Shown here: positions 1 to 8,484 of the stretch, piece by piece | Layout of the letters: every line of letters starts with the position of its first letter | Numbering within the stretch: the stretch's first letter is position 1 | From: an uncultured Peptostreptococcaceae bacterium | GTDB lineage: Bacteria; Bacillota; Clostridia; Peptostreptococcales; Anaerovoracaceae | Length of the DNA stretch: 64,000 nucleotides | NCBI GenBank assembly: GCA_905235115.1 | Contig: CAJOKT010000002.1 | Location: forward strand, 1-64,000 | Direction: 5' to 3' | Position numbers and translations under genes: made by a program | Notes under the pieces: model-generated | Told to the model about the DNA's origin: nothing | The model's database searches: none | Seen by the model: only the letters and a program-made list of their open reading frames with translations

Positions 1-96
1 CAGCTGTGTAGATTACTACTTATTGGGTTGAACCGCCGTATGCCGAACGGCACGTACGGTGGTGTGAGAGGGGCTACAAGTTAGCCCCTACTCGAT
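1..96 (+). mobile_element. group II intron, 3' terminal part (domains V and VI)
   Basis: Positions 30-63 form a long hairpin with a GAAC tetraloop (CCGCCGTATGCC pairing with GGCACGTACGGTGG). This is the conserved catalytic domain V of bacterial group II introns. It is followed at 67-96 by a second hairpin (GGGGCTA pairing with TAGCCCC) and the tail CTACTCGAT, which fits domain VI with its branch-point adenosine and the intron 3' end. The reverse transcriptase and domains I-IV would lie upstream of the window. The exact 3' boundary (about 96) is inferred from the typical CTACTCGAT ending. The element ends about 30 bases before the promoter of the next gene. Confidence 0.8.
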
Positions 97-126
97 TCAG
101 AAAGAGACTGTTCTTTACAAGTATCC

Positions 127-156
127 TTGCAACAAAGGTGTTTTATGAAATATAAT
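127..156 (+). promoter_or_regulatory. sigma-A-type promoter for the amidase/hydrolase/sfsA genes
   Basis: TTGCAA at 127-132 and TATAAT at 151-156 are separated by 18 bases. It lies between the intron end and the first gene at 222, and gives a leader of about 60 bases. The AAGAGGGA ribosome site lies before the ATG at 222. Confidence 0.55.
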
Positions 157-221
157 GATACGCAAGAGGGAGAGCAAAATATTTTGCGCAGGTCTTCACA
201 CAGGACCAAGAGGGAAATACC

Positions 222-1025
222 ATGTTCAGAATAGGATTATGCCAGATAGAAGGGTCGGATGATAAAAGAGCCAATCTGACCCTGGCTTCAGAGTCCGTGA
301 AACGGGCAGCAGACGGCGGGGCACAGGTGGTGAGCCTGCCGGAGATGTGGAACTGCCCGTATTCCGCGAAATATTTCACTGCCTGTGCGGAGCCTTCGGA
401 CGGCCCCACCGTGGAGTTCATGTCCCGTCTTGCGGGAGATCTTGGGATATACCTGATCGGAGGCTCCATCCCGGAGTCCGACGGCGGCCGGATATACAAT
501 ACTTCATTCAGTTTCGGCCCCGAAGGAGAGCTTTTGGGACGGTTCAGGAAGGTCCATCTGTTCGATGTGGACATAAAGGGAGGCATCGCCTTCAGGGAGT
601 CGGACACTCTGACTCCGGGCCATGAGATGCTGGTCCTGAGCACCGGGTTCTGCAAGATAGGAGTCGCCATCTGCTATGACGTCAGATTCCCAGAATGGTT
701 CAGGAAGATGACTCTGGCCGGAGCCAAACTGGTGGTGCTCCCCGCGGCGTTCAACATGACCACAGGGCCTGCCCACTGGGATCTGACCATGAGGGCAAGG
801 GCGCTCGACAACCAGATCTATCTGGCCGCCAACGCCAGGGCGGGCGACGGCAGCGGACCCTATCATTCCTACGGTAATTCCTGCATTGTCAGCCCCTGGG
901 GCGACTTCGTCTCACACGGTGATGAGAAGACGGGCATTATATGCGGAGATATTGATTTGGAGTATGTTGATCAGATCAGGGAACAGCTTCCACTTCTGAA
1001 ACACAGAAGGCCGGAACTGTACTGA
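222..1025 (+). CDS. carbon-nitrogen hydrolase (nitrilase superfamily, omega-amidase-like)
   Basis: This 267-residue cytoplasmic hydrolase would cleave a non-peptide C-N bond, most likely an amide of a small dicarboxylate such as 2-oxoglutaramate. The nitrilase catalytic triad is visible: Glu41 in SLPEMWNCPY, Lys110 in RKVHLFD and Cys151 in GVAICYDVRFPE. Length and the N-terminal form (MFRIGLCQIE) match omega-amidase/NIT2-like proteins, but branch-level substrate assignment from motifs is not safe. The gene stands first in a likely three-gene transcript with an alpha/beta hydrolase and sfsA; neither neighbour indicates the substrate. N-carbamoylputrescine amidase or another nitrilase branch is a less likely alternative. 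Confidence 0.85.
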   Translation: MFRIGLCQIEGSDDKRANLTLASESVKRAADGGAQVVSLPEMWNCPYSAKYFTACAEPSDGPTVEFMSRLAGDLGIYLIGGSIPESDGGRIYNTSFSFGPEGELLGRFRKVHLFDVDIKGGIAFRESDTLTPGHEMLVLSTGFCKIGVAICYDVRFPEWFRKMTLAGAKLVVLPAAFNMTTGPAHWDLTMRARALDNQIYLAANARAGDGSGPYHSYGNSCIVSPWGDFVSHGDEKTGIICGDIDLEYVDQIREQLPLLKHRRPELY

Positions 1026-1040
1026 GCATGGAGAGTAAAG

Positions 1041-1955
1041 ATGAACACATTTTTGATAGTGCTGACAGCGATCATCGTCGTTCTGGCGGTGCTGACATAT
1101 GCGGCGGCCGGGTATTTTGCGCGGTCCACTGCTCTTCCAAAGGGCATGACCCTGGATCAGGAGATGGCCTGGGAGAAGGAACACGGCCTCTGGGGAGACT
1201 ACGATTCCTATGACACCGAGGAATACACCGTCGAGGGCAAGGACGGCTGCGTGCTCCACTGCACCTTCATCAGGGCAGAGGAGGAGAGCAAAAGATTCAT
1301 GATCCTTACCCACGGATTCACCTCCAACAGATACGGAAGCGTGAAGTATCTGAGCTGCTACAGGGCTCTGGGCTTCAACTGCGTGATCTACGACGTGAGG
1401 TGCCACGGCGAGAACGAAAAGACTCCCGTGAGCCTCGGCCAGTTCGAGTCTGAAGATCTTTTGAAACTCATCGAAGACACCCATGAACGTTACGGGAAGG
1501 ACATTCTCCTGGGACTTCACGGAGAATCCATGGGCAGCAGCATCTCACTTTCCGTACTGAAGTACGCACCGGACGTGAAATTCGTTGTGGCGGACTGCGG
1601 GTTCAGCAACCTCTACGACCTGATGGATTCCACCTACAAAAACTTCCGCGTCAGCTGGCTCACTCCCCTGGTCAATTCCATCATGAAGAGCAGATACGGC
1701 TATGACATGAAGCTCACGTCGGCTGTAGACGTTCTAAAAGAAAACCGGGTGCCGGTATGCTTCATCCACGGGGCGGAGGACAGCTTCATCAAGCCTTCCA
1801 ACAGCCAGATCATGAAAGAGGCCCAGCAGGGCTACAGCGAGATCCACCTTATTCCCGGCGCGGAGCACGCCCAGTCCAGGGAGGTGGCAGGCGAAGAAGC
1901 TTACAGAGGAATTATTGAGGGGTTCCTCAGGGCAATAGGATTTCCCGCAGAATGA
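1041..1955 (+). CDS. membrane-anchored alpha/beta hydrolase (serine hydrolase)
   Basis: A 304-residue protein begins with one membrane-spanning helix (about residues 3-24, TFLIVLTAIIVVLAVLTYAA), followed by an alpha/beta hydrolase domain. The nucleophile elbow is HGESMGSS (G-E-S-M-G). The oxyanion region is THGFTSN, the acid is probably the Asp in HGAEDSF, and the histidine is in PGAEHAQS. It resembles YqkD/BAAT-type hydrolases of Bacillota, which act at the membrane on unknown esters or peptides. The stop codon overlaps the sfsA start in ATGATGA, so the two are probably translationally coupled. The substrate is not known. Confidence 0.8.
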   Translation: MNTFLIVLTAIIVVLAVLTYAAAGYFARSTALPKGMTLDQEMAWEKEHGLWGDYDSYDTEEYTVEGKDGCVLHCTFIRAEEESKRFMILTHGFTSNRYGSVKYLSCYRALGFNCVIYDVRCHGENEKTPVSLGQFESEDLLKLIEDTHERYGKDILLGLHGESMGSSISLSVLKYAPDVKFVVADCGFSNLYDLMDSTYKNFRVSWLTPLVNSIMKSRYGYDMKLTSAVDVLKENRVPVCFIHGAEDSFIKPSNSQIMKEAQQGYSEIHLIPGAEHAQSREVAGEEAYRGIIEGFLRAIGFPAE

Positions 1956-2650
1956 TGAAATACAGAAATATCACAGAAGGAAAGTTCATATCCCGTCCCA
2001 ACCGCTTCATCGCAAACGTGTTGATCGACGGCGTGCCCGTCACGGTCCACGTCAAAAATACGGGCCGGTGCAGAGAACTGCTGGTGCCCGGAGCACAGGT
2101 GTATCTGGAGAAGTCGGACAACCCTGGGCGCAGGACTCAGTATGATCTGGTAGCCGTGCTTAAGGGAGAACGCCTGGTGAACATGGATTCCCAGATCCCC
2201 AACGCAGCAGCCTGTGAGTGGATAAGTTCAGGCGCGTTCAAAGATGATGTCACTCTTCTGAAGCGCGAGGTCACCTTCGGGAACTCAAGATTCGACATTT
2301 ACCTGGAATACAGGGACGAGGCAGGGGAGACCAGGAAGGCCTTCGTGGAGGTCAAGGGCGTGACCCTTGAGGATGACGGGGTGGTCCGGTTCCCGGACGC
2401 TCCCACGGAACGGGGGATCAAGCACATACACGAGCTTACGGAGTGCCTGAAGGAAGGCTACGAGGCATATCTTCTCTTTGTGGTGCAGATGAAGGACGTG
2501 AAGTACTTCGAGCCGGACAGGGCGATCCACAGAGATTTTGCGGATGCTCTCAGGGAGGCCTCCGAACTGGGAGTGCAGGTGCTGGCCTACGACTGCGAGG
2601 TCACCGGGAACAGCATGGAGATAAGGGACCCTGTGGAAGTCAGACTTTAA
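1952..2650 (+). CDS. sfsA: SfsA family DNA-binding protein/nuclease
   Basis: The 232-residue product matches SfsA in length and order of motifs: N-terminal RFIANVLIDG and VHVKNTGRCRELLVPG (OB-fold part), then the nuclease-like segment with FDIYLE, AFVEVKGVTLE and FPDAPTERGIKHIHEL. The D...ExK pattern (DIYLE...EVKG) is the PD-(D/E)xK-like active site. SfsA was named as a stimulator of sugar fermentation in E. coli and binds nucleic acid; its physiological job in Clostridia is unclear. The start overlaps the upstream stop (ATGATGA), and a double ATG makes the first residue ambiguous by one codon. Confidence 0.9.
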   Translation: MMKYRNITEGKFISRPNRFIANVLIDGVPVTVHVKNTGRCRELLVPGAQVYLEKSDNPGRRTQYDLVAVLKGERLVNMDSQIPNAAACEWISSGAFKDDVTLLKREVTFGNSRFDIYLEYRDEAGETRKAFVEVKGVTLEDDGVVRFPDAPTERGIKHIHELTECLKEGYEAYLLFVVQMKDVKYFEPDRAIHRDFADALREASELGVQVLAYDCEVTGNSMEIRDPVEVRL

Positions 2651-2724
2651 AATTGATTGACATTTTTTGCAGGAAAAGGTAAATTTCTTGGAGAAATATC
2701 GCAACTTAAACGGAGGACACGAAT

Positions 2725-3495
2725 ATGAAAAGATGCCCGGTATGCGGAGCCAAGATAGAGGATGGACTGGAGACGTGTCCTTACTGCGGCGAAATAGTGA
2801 GTTCAGGGAAGTCCAGGATCGCCTGGGCGGAACTGGCGGACAGCAAGGACCGCCGGGAGAAGCCTGTTACGAAGGCGGCGGCCGCTGAAGAGGAGACCAA
2901 CCCCAACAGACAGATATATTACAATGACCCGGCCAAGTTACAGCAGCCCTCCGGACCAAAGAAAAAATCCAAGGCCGGACTGATCTCCGCCATTCTCATT
3001 GCAGTCTTCGTCGGAGCTGTAGCCCTCTATTTGATCACGGGAGGCATAGACGGAACAGGCAGAGACGAAGATCCTTACATCATCGCTGAGGATTTCTGCG
3101 GGGCGGTCATCGACGATGCCATTCTCCTGGAGGACATCGGTGTGGACATGGCCAACTACCGTTACGACGCCCTCGAAAACGCGGCGTACAACGGAGATGA
3201 GGAAGCTGCAAAGGATGCTGTCTGTGAACTTCACAAGGACGATATAGACACTGTCGGCGACAATTATGACAACATATCTTCCCTCTACGACAAGGCCATG
3301 AAGCAGGCGGAAAAAGCAGGAGATACAGAGCTGGCGGATGCGATAGATGACGTGTATGGAAAGTACCTGGCATTCTACCTGACCGCACTTACCTTCGACA
3401 GCTCATACGAAGAATATGTGGACGCTTTCAGCGCGGCGGACGACGATCTGTACTACGCCATTGAAAAGCTGGCAGGTCTTACGGGACTGGTTTAA
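2725..3495 (+). CDS. zinc-ribbon membrane protein, unknown function
   Basis: This 256-residue protein starts with a double zinc ribbon (MKRCPVCGAK ... TCPYCGE), has a basic/proline linker, one transmembrane helix at about residues 84-105, and an acidic, helix-rich extracytoplasmic region. It is a stand-alone sensor- or scaffold-like architecture common in Clostridia; I recognise no enzymatic motif. GGAGGACACG precedes the ATG. It is followed 29 bases later by a second, larger zinc-ribbon membrane protein, so the two probably act together. Confidence 0.7.
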   Translation: MKRCPVCGAKIEDGLETCPYCGEIVSSGKSRIAWAELADSKDRREKPVTKAAAAEEETNPNRQIYYNDPAKLQQPSGPKKKSKAGLISAILIAVFVGAVALYLITGGIDGTGRDEDPYIIAEDFCGAVIDDAILLEDIGVDMANYRYDALENAAYNGDEEAAKDAVCELHKDDIDTVGDNYDNISSLYDKAMKQAEKAGDTELADAIDDVYGKYLAFYLTALTFDSSYEEYVDAFSAADDDLYYAIEKLAGLTGLV

Positions 3496-3524
3496 TTCCG
3501 ATAATGAAATAAGGGAGACTTTTA

Positions 3525-4982
3525 ATGGCTACTACAAACAAAAGAACCATACAACTCAGATGTGCAGCTTGCGGCGGGACCCTTGAGGTGGAAGAAGACA
3601 GCCAGATCCTCACCTGTCCCTACTGCGGCGCAAAAGAACTCATAGTTGAAAGCGACGACGTCAAGATAGAGCGCATCCGTGCCAAGGCCAAAAAGGAAGT
3701 TGAACTGGAGAAACTCAAGTATAACAAGGAGAAGAAGGAAAAGCAGGAAGAGGAGGACAGGATCGCGAAGTTCAGAAGAAGCCTCATGAGGAAGTTTCTG
3801 ATAGTCTGTCTGGTCGTGTTCTTCATCTGCACCATTATGGCCTTCACTACTGGTGGTTCGCCCCTGGCCGGTGTGATCGGGCTGGTGCAGACAGGTCTGG
3901 TGGGGGCGGCGCTGCTTCTTGGAAACGGTACCATAAAGACCAGGATCCCCAACATGAGACAGGTGTTTCAGACTGTGGCTTTACTCCTGATCATAGTATT
4001 CCTCCTGGCCTTCGGCATGAACGGCGGTGTGGACCACAACGAGAAACTGGTCTGGCCTTCAGACGGACTGAGCGCCAAGCTTCCTGTGCCGGATTCCGAA
4101 TACGGCCACATTTACAGGGACAACAGCGAAGTCTTCGACTGCAGTGTATACCATTATTCTGAAGAGCTTTACGGTAATTACAGGAAAGCGTGCAGAGACC
4201 TGGGGTTCGAGGCAGGAGAATCAGACGGAAATTGGGGATGGACAGCCTTCAACAGCGAGGGTGATAAGCTGGAGCTGTACTATTACGATTCAGATAAGGA
4301 GATGTCGGTGACCCTCACCGCAGCCATTCCCATGAGCGACTTAAGGTGGCCCACCAGCAGACTGGGCCGGATGGTACCCGCTCCCGGGTCACAGGTGGGC
4401 CATGTGGAATGGGAGGCTGATTACGGCTTCGTGATCTATGTGGGAAACACCACCAGGACGGAATACGACGAATACGTGGCGAAGTGCATAGATGCCGGCT
4501 TCGATGTGAATTATTCCAGAAACGACGGCTACTATTATGCGGATAACAAGGACGGATTCCATCTTTCTGTAACATACTACGGAAATGATATAATGGTGGT
4601 GAGGGCCGACCAGCCATACGATTATGAGGAGGAGGGAGAAGAGGAAGAAGTTGTGGAACAGCCTTCCGAAGAGCCCGCTCAGGAGGAGCCTGAGACACAG
4701 GAAGACCCTGAGGAGGATGGAGAAGTATCCGCAGAATTCAGGGCTGCCATGGATGAATACGAGGCCTTCATAGATGATTACATCACCTTCATGAACAAAT
4801 ATAACAGCGCGGAAGACAAGACCGCGATGGCAGAGGATTACACCGGATTCATCGACAAGTTCACAAATATCATGAACAGTCTGAATACCATAGACCCCGG
4901 AAGCCTGTCTCAGGCGGACTACAACTACTACCAGCAGGTGCTCACCAGGATCTTCATGAAGCTGGCGGTGCTGGGCATATAG
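3525..4982 (+). CDS. zinc-ribbon, triple-TM protein with duplicated extracytoplasmic domain
   Basis: A 485-residue protein. Residues 12-36 hold a zinc ribbon (CAACGG ... CPYCGA), 45-80 a charged coiled coil, and 91-107, 112-133 and 148-165 three membrane helices. The exposed part has two tandem copies of an approximately 90-residue domain: the first begins WPSDGLSAKLPVPDS, the second WPTSRLGRMVPAPGS. Each carries a Y-x-x-Y-x-x-x-C-x-D-x-G-F motif (YGNYRKACRDLGF and YDEYVAKCIDAGF). This resembles the DUF6591 type from memory, which I cannot confirm. A Glu/Pro-rich linker leads to a helical C-terminus. A strong terminator follows at 5021. Confidence 0.7.
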   Translation: MATTNKRTIQLRCAACGGTLEVEEDSQILTCPYCGAKELIVESDDVKIERIRAKAKKEVELEKLKYNKEKKEKQEEEDRIAKFRRSLMRKFLIVCLVVFFICTIMAFTTGGSPLAGVIGLVQTGLVGAALLLGNGTIKTRIPNMRQVFQTVALLLIIVFLLAFGMNGGVDHNEKLVWPSDGLSAKLPVPDSEYGHIYRDNSEVFDCSVYHYSEELYGNYRKACRDLGFEAGESDGNWGWTAFNSEGDKLELYYYDSDKEMSVTLTAAIPMSDLRWPTSRLGRMVPAPGSQVGHVEWEADYGFVIYVGNTTRTEYDEYVAKCIDAGFDVNYSRNDGYYYADNKDGFHLSVTYYGNDIMVVRADQPYDYEEEGEEEEVVEQPSEEPAQEEPETQEDPEEDGEVSAEFRAAMDEYEAFIDDYITFMNKYNSAEDKTAMAEDYTGFIDKFTNIMNSLNTIDPGSLSQADYNYYQQVLTRIFMKLAVLGI

Positions 4983-5020
4983 GGGTCCGGGACAGCGTCA
5001 GGCAGGCGAATGTTTTGCGC

Positions 5021-5048
5021 AAAAAAGCCCTCGTTGAGAGGGCTTTTT
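5021..5048 (+). terminator. Rho-independent terminator
   Basis: GCCCTC/GAGGGC stem with a short GTTGA loop, flanked by an A-run and a T-run, so it may work in both directions. It closes the zinc-ribbon gene pair. Confidence 0.85.
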
Positions 5049-5054
5049 CGATGC

Positions 5055-5083
5055 TTGACTTTGATATATGGGTGTGCTACCAT
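5055..5083 (+). promoter_or_regulatory. promoter of the cobalamin operon
   Basis: TTGACT at 5055-5060 and TACCAT at 5078-5083 with 17-base spacing lie directly upstream of the cobalamin riboswitch. The -10 is weak (4/6). Confidence 0.45.
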
Positions 5084-5127
5084 ATCCTGAGGTTCGGGCT
5101 TGCCCTTACCGAAACAATTTGATCTTT

Positions 5128-5286
5128 AGCGTAAGGTGCCGGACATTGTCCGGATAATAGGGAAGAGGGTGAGAGTCCCGCGCGATCTCGTCACCGTAAA
5201 CTGAGAGCGAAGGCCGATATGCCACTGGGAAACCGGGAAGGCGGCCCGAGCGCCCGATCAGTGAGCCGGGAGACCTGCCTTCCGCA
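5128..5286 (+). promoter_or_regulatory. cobalamin riboswitch controlling the cbi operon
   Basis: The aptamer core is recognisable: GGGAAGAGGGTGAGAGTCCC, then CGCGATCTCGTCACCGTAA, and the B12 box GAGCCGGGAGACCTGCC at about 5263-5279. The P1 stem is formed by TAAGGTGCCGG near 5131 and the segment around the B12 box. The string GGACATTGTCC in the aptamer (about 5142-5152) recurs as GGACATTTGTCC downstream (about 5292-5303), which could provide alternative pairing. A terminator hairpin at 5370 forms the expression platform, so binding of adenosylcobalamin should stop transcription before cbiK. Confidence 0.93.
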
Positions 5287-5369
5287 GTACATGGACATTT
5301 GTCCGGGCCACGAGGAATTGGTCGTACTAGGGAATATGGTCGCAGTATTTCCGCTTTAACGTGTACTTT

Positions 5370-5400
5370 ACCTCTGAGCCTTTCAGAGGTTTTTTCTTTT
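5370..5400 (+). terminator. riboswitch-controlled terminator
   Basis: ACCTCTGA/TCAGAGGT stem with a 5-base loop followed by TTTTTTCTTTT. It lies between the cobalamin aptamer and cbiK and is the obvious regulated terminator. Confidence 0.85.
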
Positions 5401-5537
5401 CTGAGGCTAAGGTACCTGCACAGCGATGTGCCGTTAATCGGATTCCTTCCACCCGAGACTGTTCATGCAGACAGTCAGAACGGCAGTACGCCGCCAATCA
5501 ATTATCATTCATAGCTAAAGGAAAGGAAGTTGTAGCA

Positions 5538-6749
5538 ATGAAGAAGTTTTTAACAGTATTTCTTGCAGTAGCTCTCGTTGTCTGCATGTTCGCAGCTTGC
5601 GGTCAGCAGCAGCAGCCTGAACCGGCAGCACCGGAAGTATCCGATGAGGAAGCCGCAGCAGCAGTCGACGAGCTTATCGCCGCCATCCAGGTACAGGAGA
5701 GAACAGAAGAAACTGATGCTCAGTGCCTCGCAGCCAGGGAAGCATGGGACGCTCTTACAGACGCTCAGAAGGAACTGGTTGAGGAAGGCGACTATTTCGC
5801 ACTGGACACAGGGGACGCATCCAAGGACGATCCGCTGAACCAGGACGAGATCGGTGAAAACGAGCTCCTCGTGGTCTCCTTCGGAACATCCTTCAACGAT
5901 TCCAGAGTAGCCGACATCGGCGGAGTTGAGAAGGCTCTCCAGGAGGCATATCCCGAGTGGTCAGTGAGAAGAGCATTCACAGCTCAGATCATCATCAACC
6001 ACGTCCAGTCAAGAGACGGCGAGTTCATCGACAACATGGACCAGGCTCTTCAGAGAGCAGTGGACAACGGTGTCAAGAACCTTGTCATCCAGCCCACCCA
6101 CCTCATGCACGGTGCAGAGTATGACGAGCTTGTAGGACAGGCTGAGGCTTACAAGGACAACTTCGAGTCCATGATCATCGCAGAACCGCTTCTCGGTGAA
6201 GTTGGAAATGATGCCACAGTCATCAACACCGACAAGGAGACAGTTGCCAAGGCAGTCGCAGCAGAAGCAGTCGCAGCAGCCGGAGCAGATTCCATCGACG
6301 CTCTCAAGGCAGACGGAACAGCCATCGTATTAATGGGACACGGCACATCTCACACAGCCAACGTCACATACAGCCAGATGCAGGCTCAGATGGCAGCTCT
6401 CGGATACGACAACGTATTCATCGGAACAGTTGAAGGCAAGCCCGCAGAGACAGCATTCCCCGAGGTCAAGAAGGCCCTTGAGGAAGCAGGATACACAAAG
6501 GTCATCCTTCGTCCCCTCATGGTAGTCGCAGGCGACCACGCCAACAATGACATGGCTGCTGATGAAGAGGGAACCTGGTACTACGGATTCGTAAACGGCG
6601 GTGAGTTCGAAGTAGAAGGAGCCGATGGCCCCGTAGATACAGGCGCAGGACTGGGCGCTGAGAACGTAACATGCCAGATCGCAGGTCTCGGCCGCATCGC
6701 TGACATCCAGGCTCTGTACGTAGCACACGTTGCAGCAGTTCTTCAGTAA
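5538..6749 (+). CDS. cbiK: sirohydrochlorin cobaltochelatase CbiK, lipoprotein form
   Basis: The 403-residue product inserts Co2+ into sirohydrochlorin, the committed step of anaerobic B12 synthesis. I chose the ATG at 5538 because it has an AAAGGAAAGGA site upstream and begins with a signal peptide and lipobox (KKFLTVFLAVAL...MFAAC); an in-frame extension to 5361 would run through the riboswitch terminator. After the lipid-anchored cysteine come a Q/P/A-rich linker and a small helical segment with AREAWDALTDAQKELV. The chelatase domain begins near LLVVSFGTSFND. The metal-binding histidines are visible as MGHGTSH (His268) and VAGDHANND (His334). Length exceeds cytoplasmic CbiK (about 260-300) because of the export signal and linker. 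An extracytoplasmic chelatase is odd, since its substrate is made inside; Desulfovibrio has a periplasmic CbiK as precedent. Confidence 0.92.
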   Translation: MKKFLTVFLAVALVVCMFAACGQQQQPEPAAPEVSDEEAAAAVDELIAAIQVQERTEETDAQCLAAREAWDALTDAQKELVEEGDYFALDTGDASKDDPLNQDEIGENELLVVSFGTSFNDSRVADIGGVEKALQEAYPEWSVRRAFTAQIIINHVQSRDGEFIDNMDQALQRAVDNGVKNLVIQPTHLMHGAEYDELVGQAEAYKDNFESMIIAEPLLGEVGNDATVINTDKETVAKAVAAEAVAAAGADSIDALKADGTAIVLMGHGTSHTANVTYSQMQAQMAALGYDNVFIGTVEGKPAETAFPEVKKALEEAGYTKVILRPLMVVAGDHANNDMAADEEGTWYYGFVNGGEFEVEGADGPVDTGAGLGAENVTCQIAGLGRIADIQALYVAHVAAVLQ

Positions 6750-6785
6750 GAGACCAAGATAAGCTTTCGGAGGTTTGTATTAGAT

Positions 6786-7262
6786 ATGAAAAAGTTACTT
6801 GTTGTGATCGTATCGATTCTTCTGGTCATGACTCTGCTTGCGGCATGCGGCGGAACATCCGGAAATGAGGAGCCCGCAGGGAACCCCTACGGTCTTGAGG
6901 ACGGCACATATACCGCCGACTTCACCACGGACTCCGGCATGTTCCACGTAAACGAGGCCCTGGATGGCAAAGGGGTGCTCACAGTAGAAAACGGCCAGAT
7001 GACCATTCACGTCAGCCTGGTATCCAAAAGCATAGTCAACATGTACGTCGGACTTGCCGAGGACGCACAGAAGGAAGGGGCAGAGCTCCTTCAGCCCACA
7101 GTAGACACTGTGACTTACTCTGACGGTCTGACTGAGGAAGTTTACGGATTCGACATCCCTGTCACGGTTCTTGACGAAGATTTCGACCTTGCCATCATCG
7201 GTACAAAGGGAGTCTGGTACGATCACAAGGTGTCCGTTTCTAATGTAGAACCTCAGGAATAG
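6786..7262 (+). CDS. small lipoprotein of the cobalamin operon
   Basis: A 158-residue exported lipoprotein: signal peptide with lipobox LLAAC at about residues 17-21, then a beta-rich domain starting YGLEDGTYTADF and ending KGVWYDHKVSVS. It resembles small Clostridial lipoproteins that start GLEDGTY and are often near metal or corrinoid genes; the ligand is unknown. It lies 36 bases after cbiK with its own GGAGG site and 12 bases before cbiD. Together with the lipid-anchored CbiK it suggests a cobalt- or tetrapyrrole-handling step at the outer face of the membrane. That role is inference from context. Confidence 0.7.
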   Translation: MKKLLVVIVSILLVMTLLAACGGTSGNEEPAGNPYGLEDGTYTADFTTDSGMFHVNEALDGKGVLTVENGQMTIHVSLVSKSIVNMYVGLAEDAQKEGAELLQPTVDTVTYSDGLTEEVYGFDIPVTVLDEDFDLAIIGTKGVWYDHKVSVSNVEPQE

Positions 7263-7274
7263 ACCAGGGCCCTT

Positions 7275-8420
7275 ATGGAAAAGGATTACGCCGTAGTAGG
7301 CGGCAAAAAACTTAAGCAAGGGTATACCACGGGAAGCTGTGCGGCCGCTGCGGCCACAGCTTCCTGCCAAATGATGCTGACCGGGGTCATTCTGCCCTCG
7401 GTCAGCTTTGTACTGCCTTCCGGAGAAACCGCGGAGATGGAGATCGTGGATCCGGACGTAAGGGAGAACAGAGCATCCTGCGCCGCAATAAAGGACGGAG
7501 GGGACGATCCGGACGTCACAACGGGACTCAAGATTTTTGCGGAAGTCACGAAGGCCGATGAAATCTTCTCCACCTTTGAGGAAAGGGTGATCATAGAAGG
7601 CGGCCCGGGCGTCGGGAGGGTCACGGAGGAAGGCCTGCAGCTCCCCGTGGGGGAGGCTGCCATCAATCCCGTTCCCAGGCGCATGATAAGGGAGAATGTG
7701 CTCAGAGTCGCAGATTCTCTGGGCTACAACGGAGCTCTCAGAGTGGTCATATCCGTTCCCGGCGGTGAAGAAGTGGCCAAAAAGACTTTCAACTCCAGGC
7801 TCGGGATCATCGGCGGGATATCCATTATAGGAACCACGGGAATAGTGGAGCCCATGAGCCAGAAGGCTCTGGTGGATACCATAAAAACCTTCATAGATAA
7901 GTACAGGGCGAAGGATCCTGAGACCATACTGATCACGCCGGGAAACTACGGCGCGGACTTCATCAGAGAGTATCTGGGGATCGACCTGGACAAGGCTGTC
8001 CAGATCTCCAACTTCGTGGGGGAGAGCCTGGACTACATCAGGTACCGCGGATTCAGAAGAGTGCTCTTCATAGGGCACACAGGCAAACTCATCAAGACGG
8101 CAGCGGGAGTCATGAACACCCACTCCTCCTGCGCTGACTGCAGGATGGAGATCATCGCGGCCTTATCAGCGGCAAGGGGCGCAGGATCAGAGAAGGTCAG
8201 AGACATACTAAAGTGCGTCACCACAGATAAGGCCTTCGGCATACTCAGGGACGAAGAGTATTTTGAGCAGGTGAAAAGAGATATCGTGGACAGGGCGATG
8301 TTCCATCTGGGAAGCCGGGCAGGCGAAGACATACAGGTGGAGGTGGTCATGTTCACTACAGACAGGACGAATATAATGATGAGCGACGGGGCGGAGGACC
8401 TCATCGCTTATTTCAGATAA
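7275..8420 (+). CDS. cbiD: cobalt-precorrin-5B C1-methyltransferase
   Basis: CbiD (381 residues, normal length) methylates C1 of cobalt-precorrin-5B using S-adenosylmethionine. The signature LKQGYTTGSCAAAAATA is at the N-terminus, followed by NPVPRRMIRENV, IIGTTGIVEPMSQKAL and LITPGNYGADFI. It follows the lipoprotein gene by 12 bases. A gap of 64 bases to cbiF contains a GC-rich inverted repeat (GCCGGACAG ... CTGTACAGTCCGGC at about 8436-8462) that could be an internal processing or attenuation hairpin. Confidence 0.95.
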   Translation: MEKDYAVVGGKKLKQGYTTGSCAAAAATASCQMMLTGVILPSVSFVLPSGETAEMEIVDPDVRENRASCAAIKDGGDDPDVTTGLKIFAEVTKADEIFSTFEERVIIEGGPGVGRVTEEGLQLPVGEAAINPVPRRMIRENVLRVADSLGYNGALRVVISVPGGEEVAKKTFNSRLGIIGGISIIGTTGIVEPMSQKALVDTIKTFIDKYRAKDPETILITPGNYGADFIREYLGIDLDKAVQISNFVGESLDYIRYRGFRRVLFIGHTGKLIKTAAGVMNTHSSCADCRMEIIAALSAARGAGSEKVRDILKCVTTDKAFGILRDEEYFEQVKRDIVDRAMFHLGSRAGEDIQVEVVMFTTDRTNIMMSDGAEDLIAYFR

Positions 8421-8484
8421 ATATCAAAAACCATACGCCGGACAGCGCTGTACAGTCCGGCTATACGACTATAAGGGAGGCAAC

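Noticed and set aside
5361..5537. N-terminal extension of CbiK
   Set aside because: It would place the riboswitch terminator inside the coding region and bury the signal peptide.
6795..8123. 442-codon frame on the - strand opposite the lipoprotein and cbiD
   Set aside because: It is fully antisense to two well-supported genes and its translation has no family signature; long antisense frames are expected from the codon usage here.
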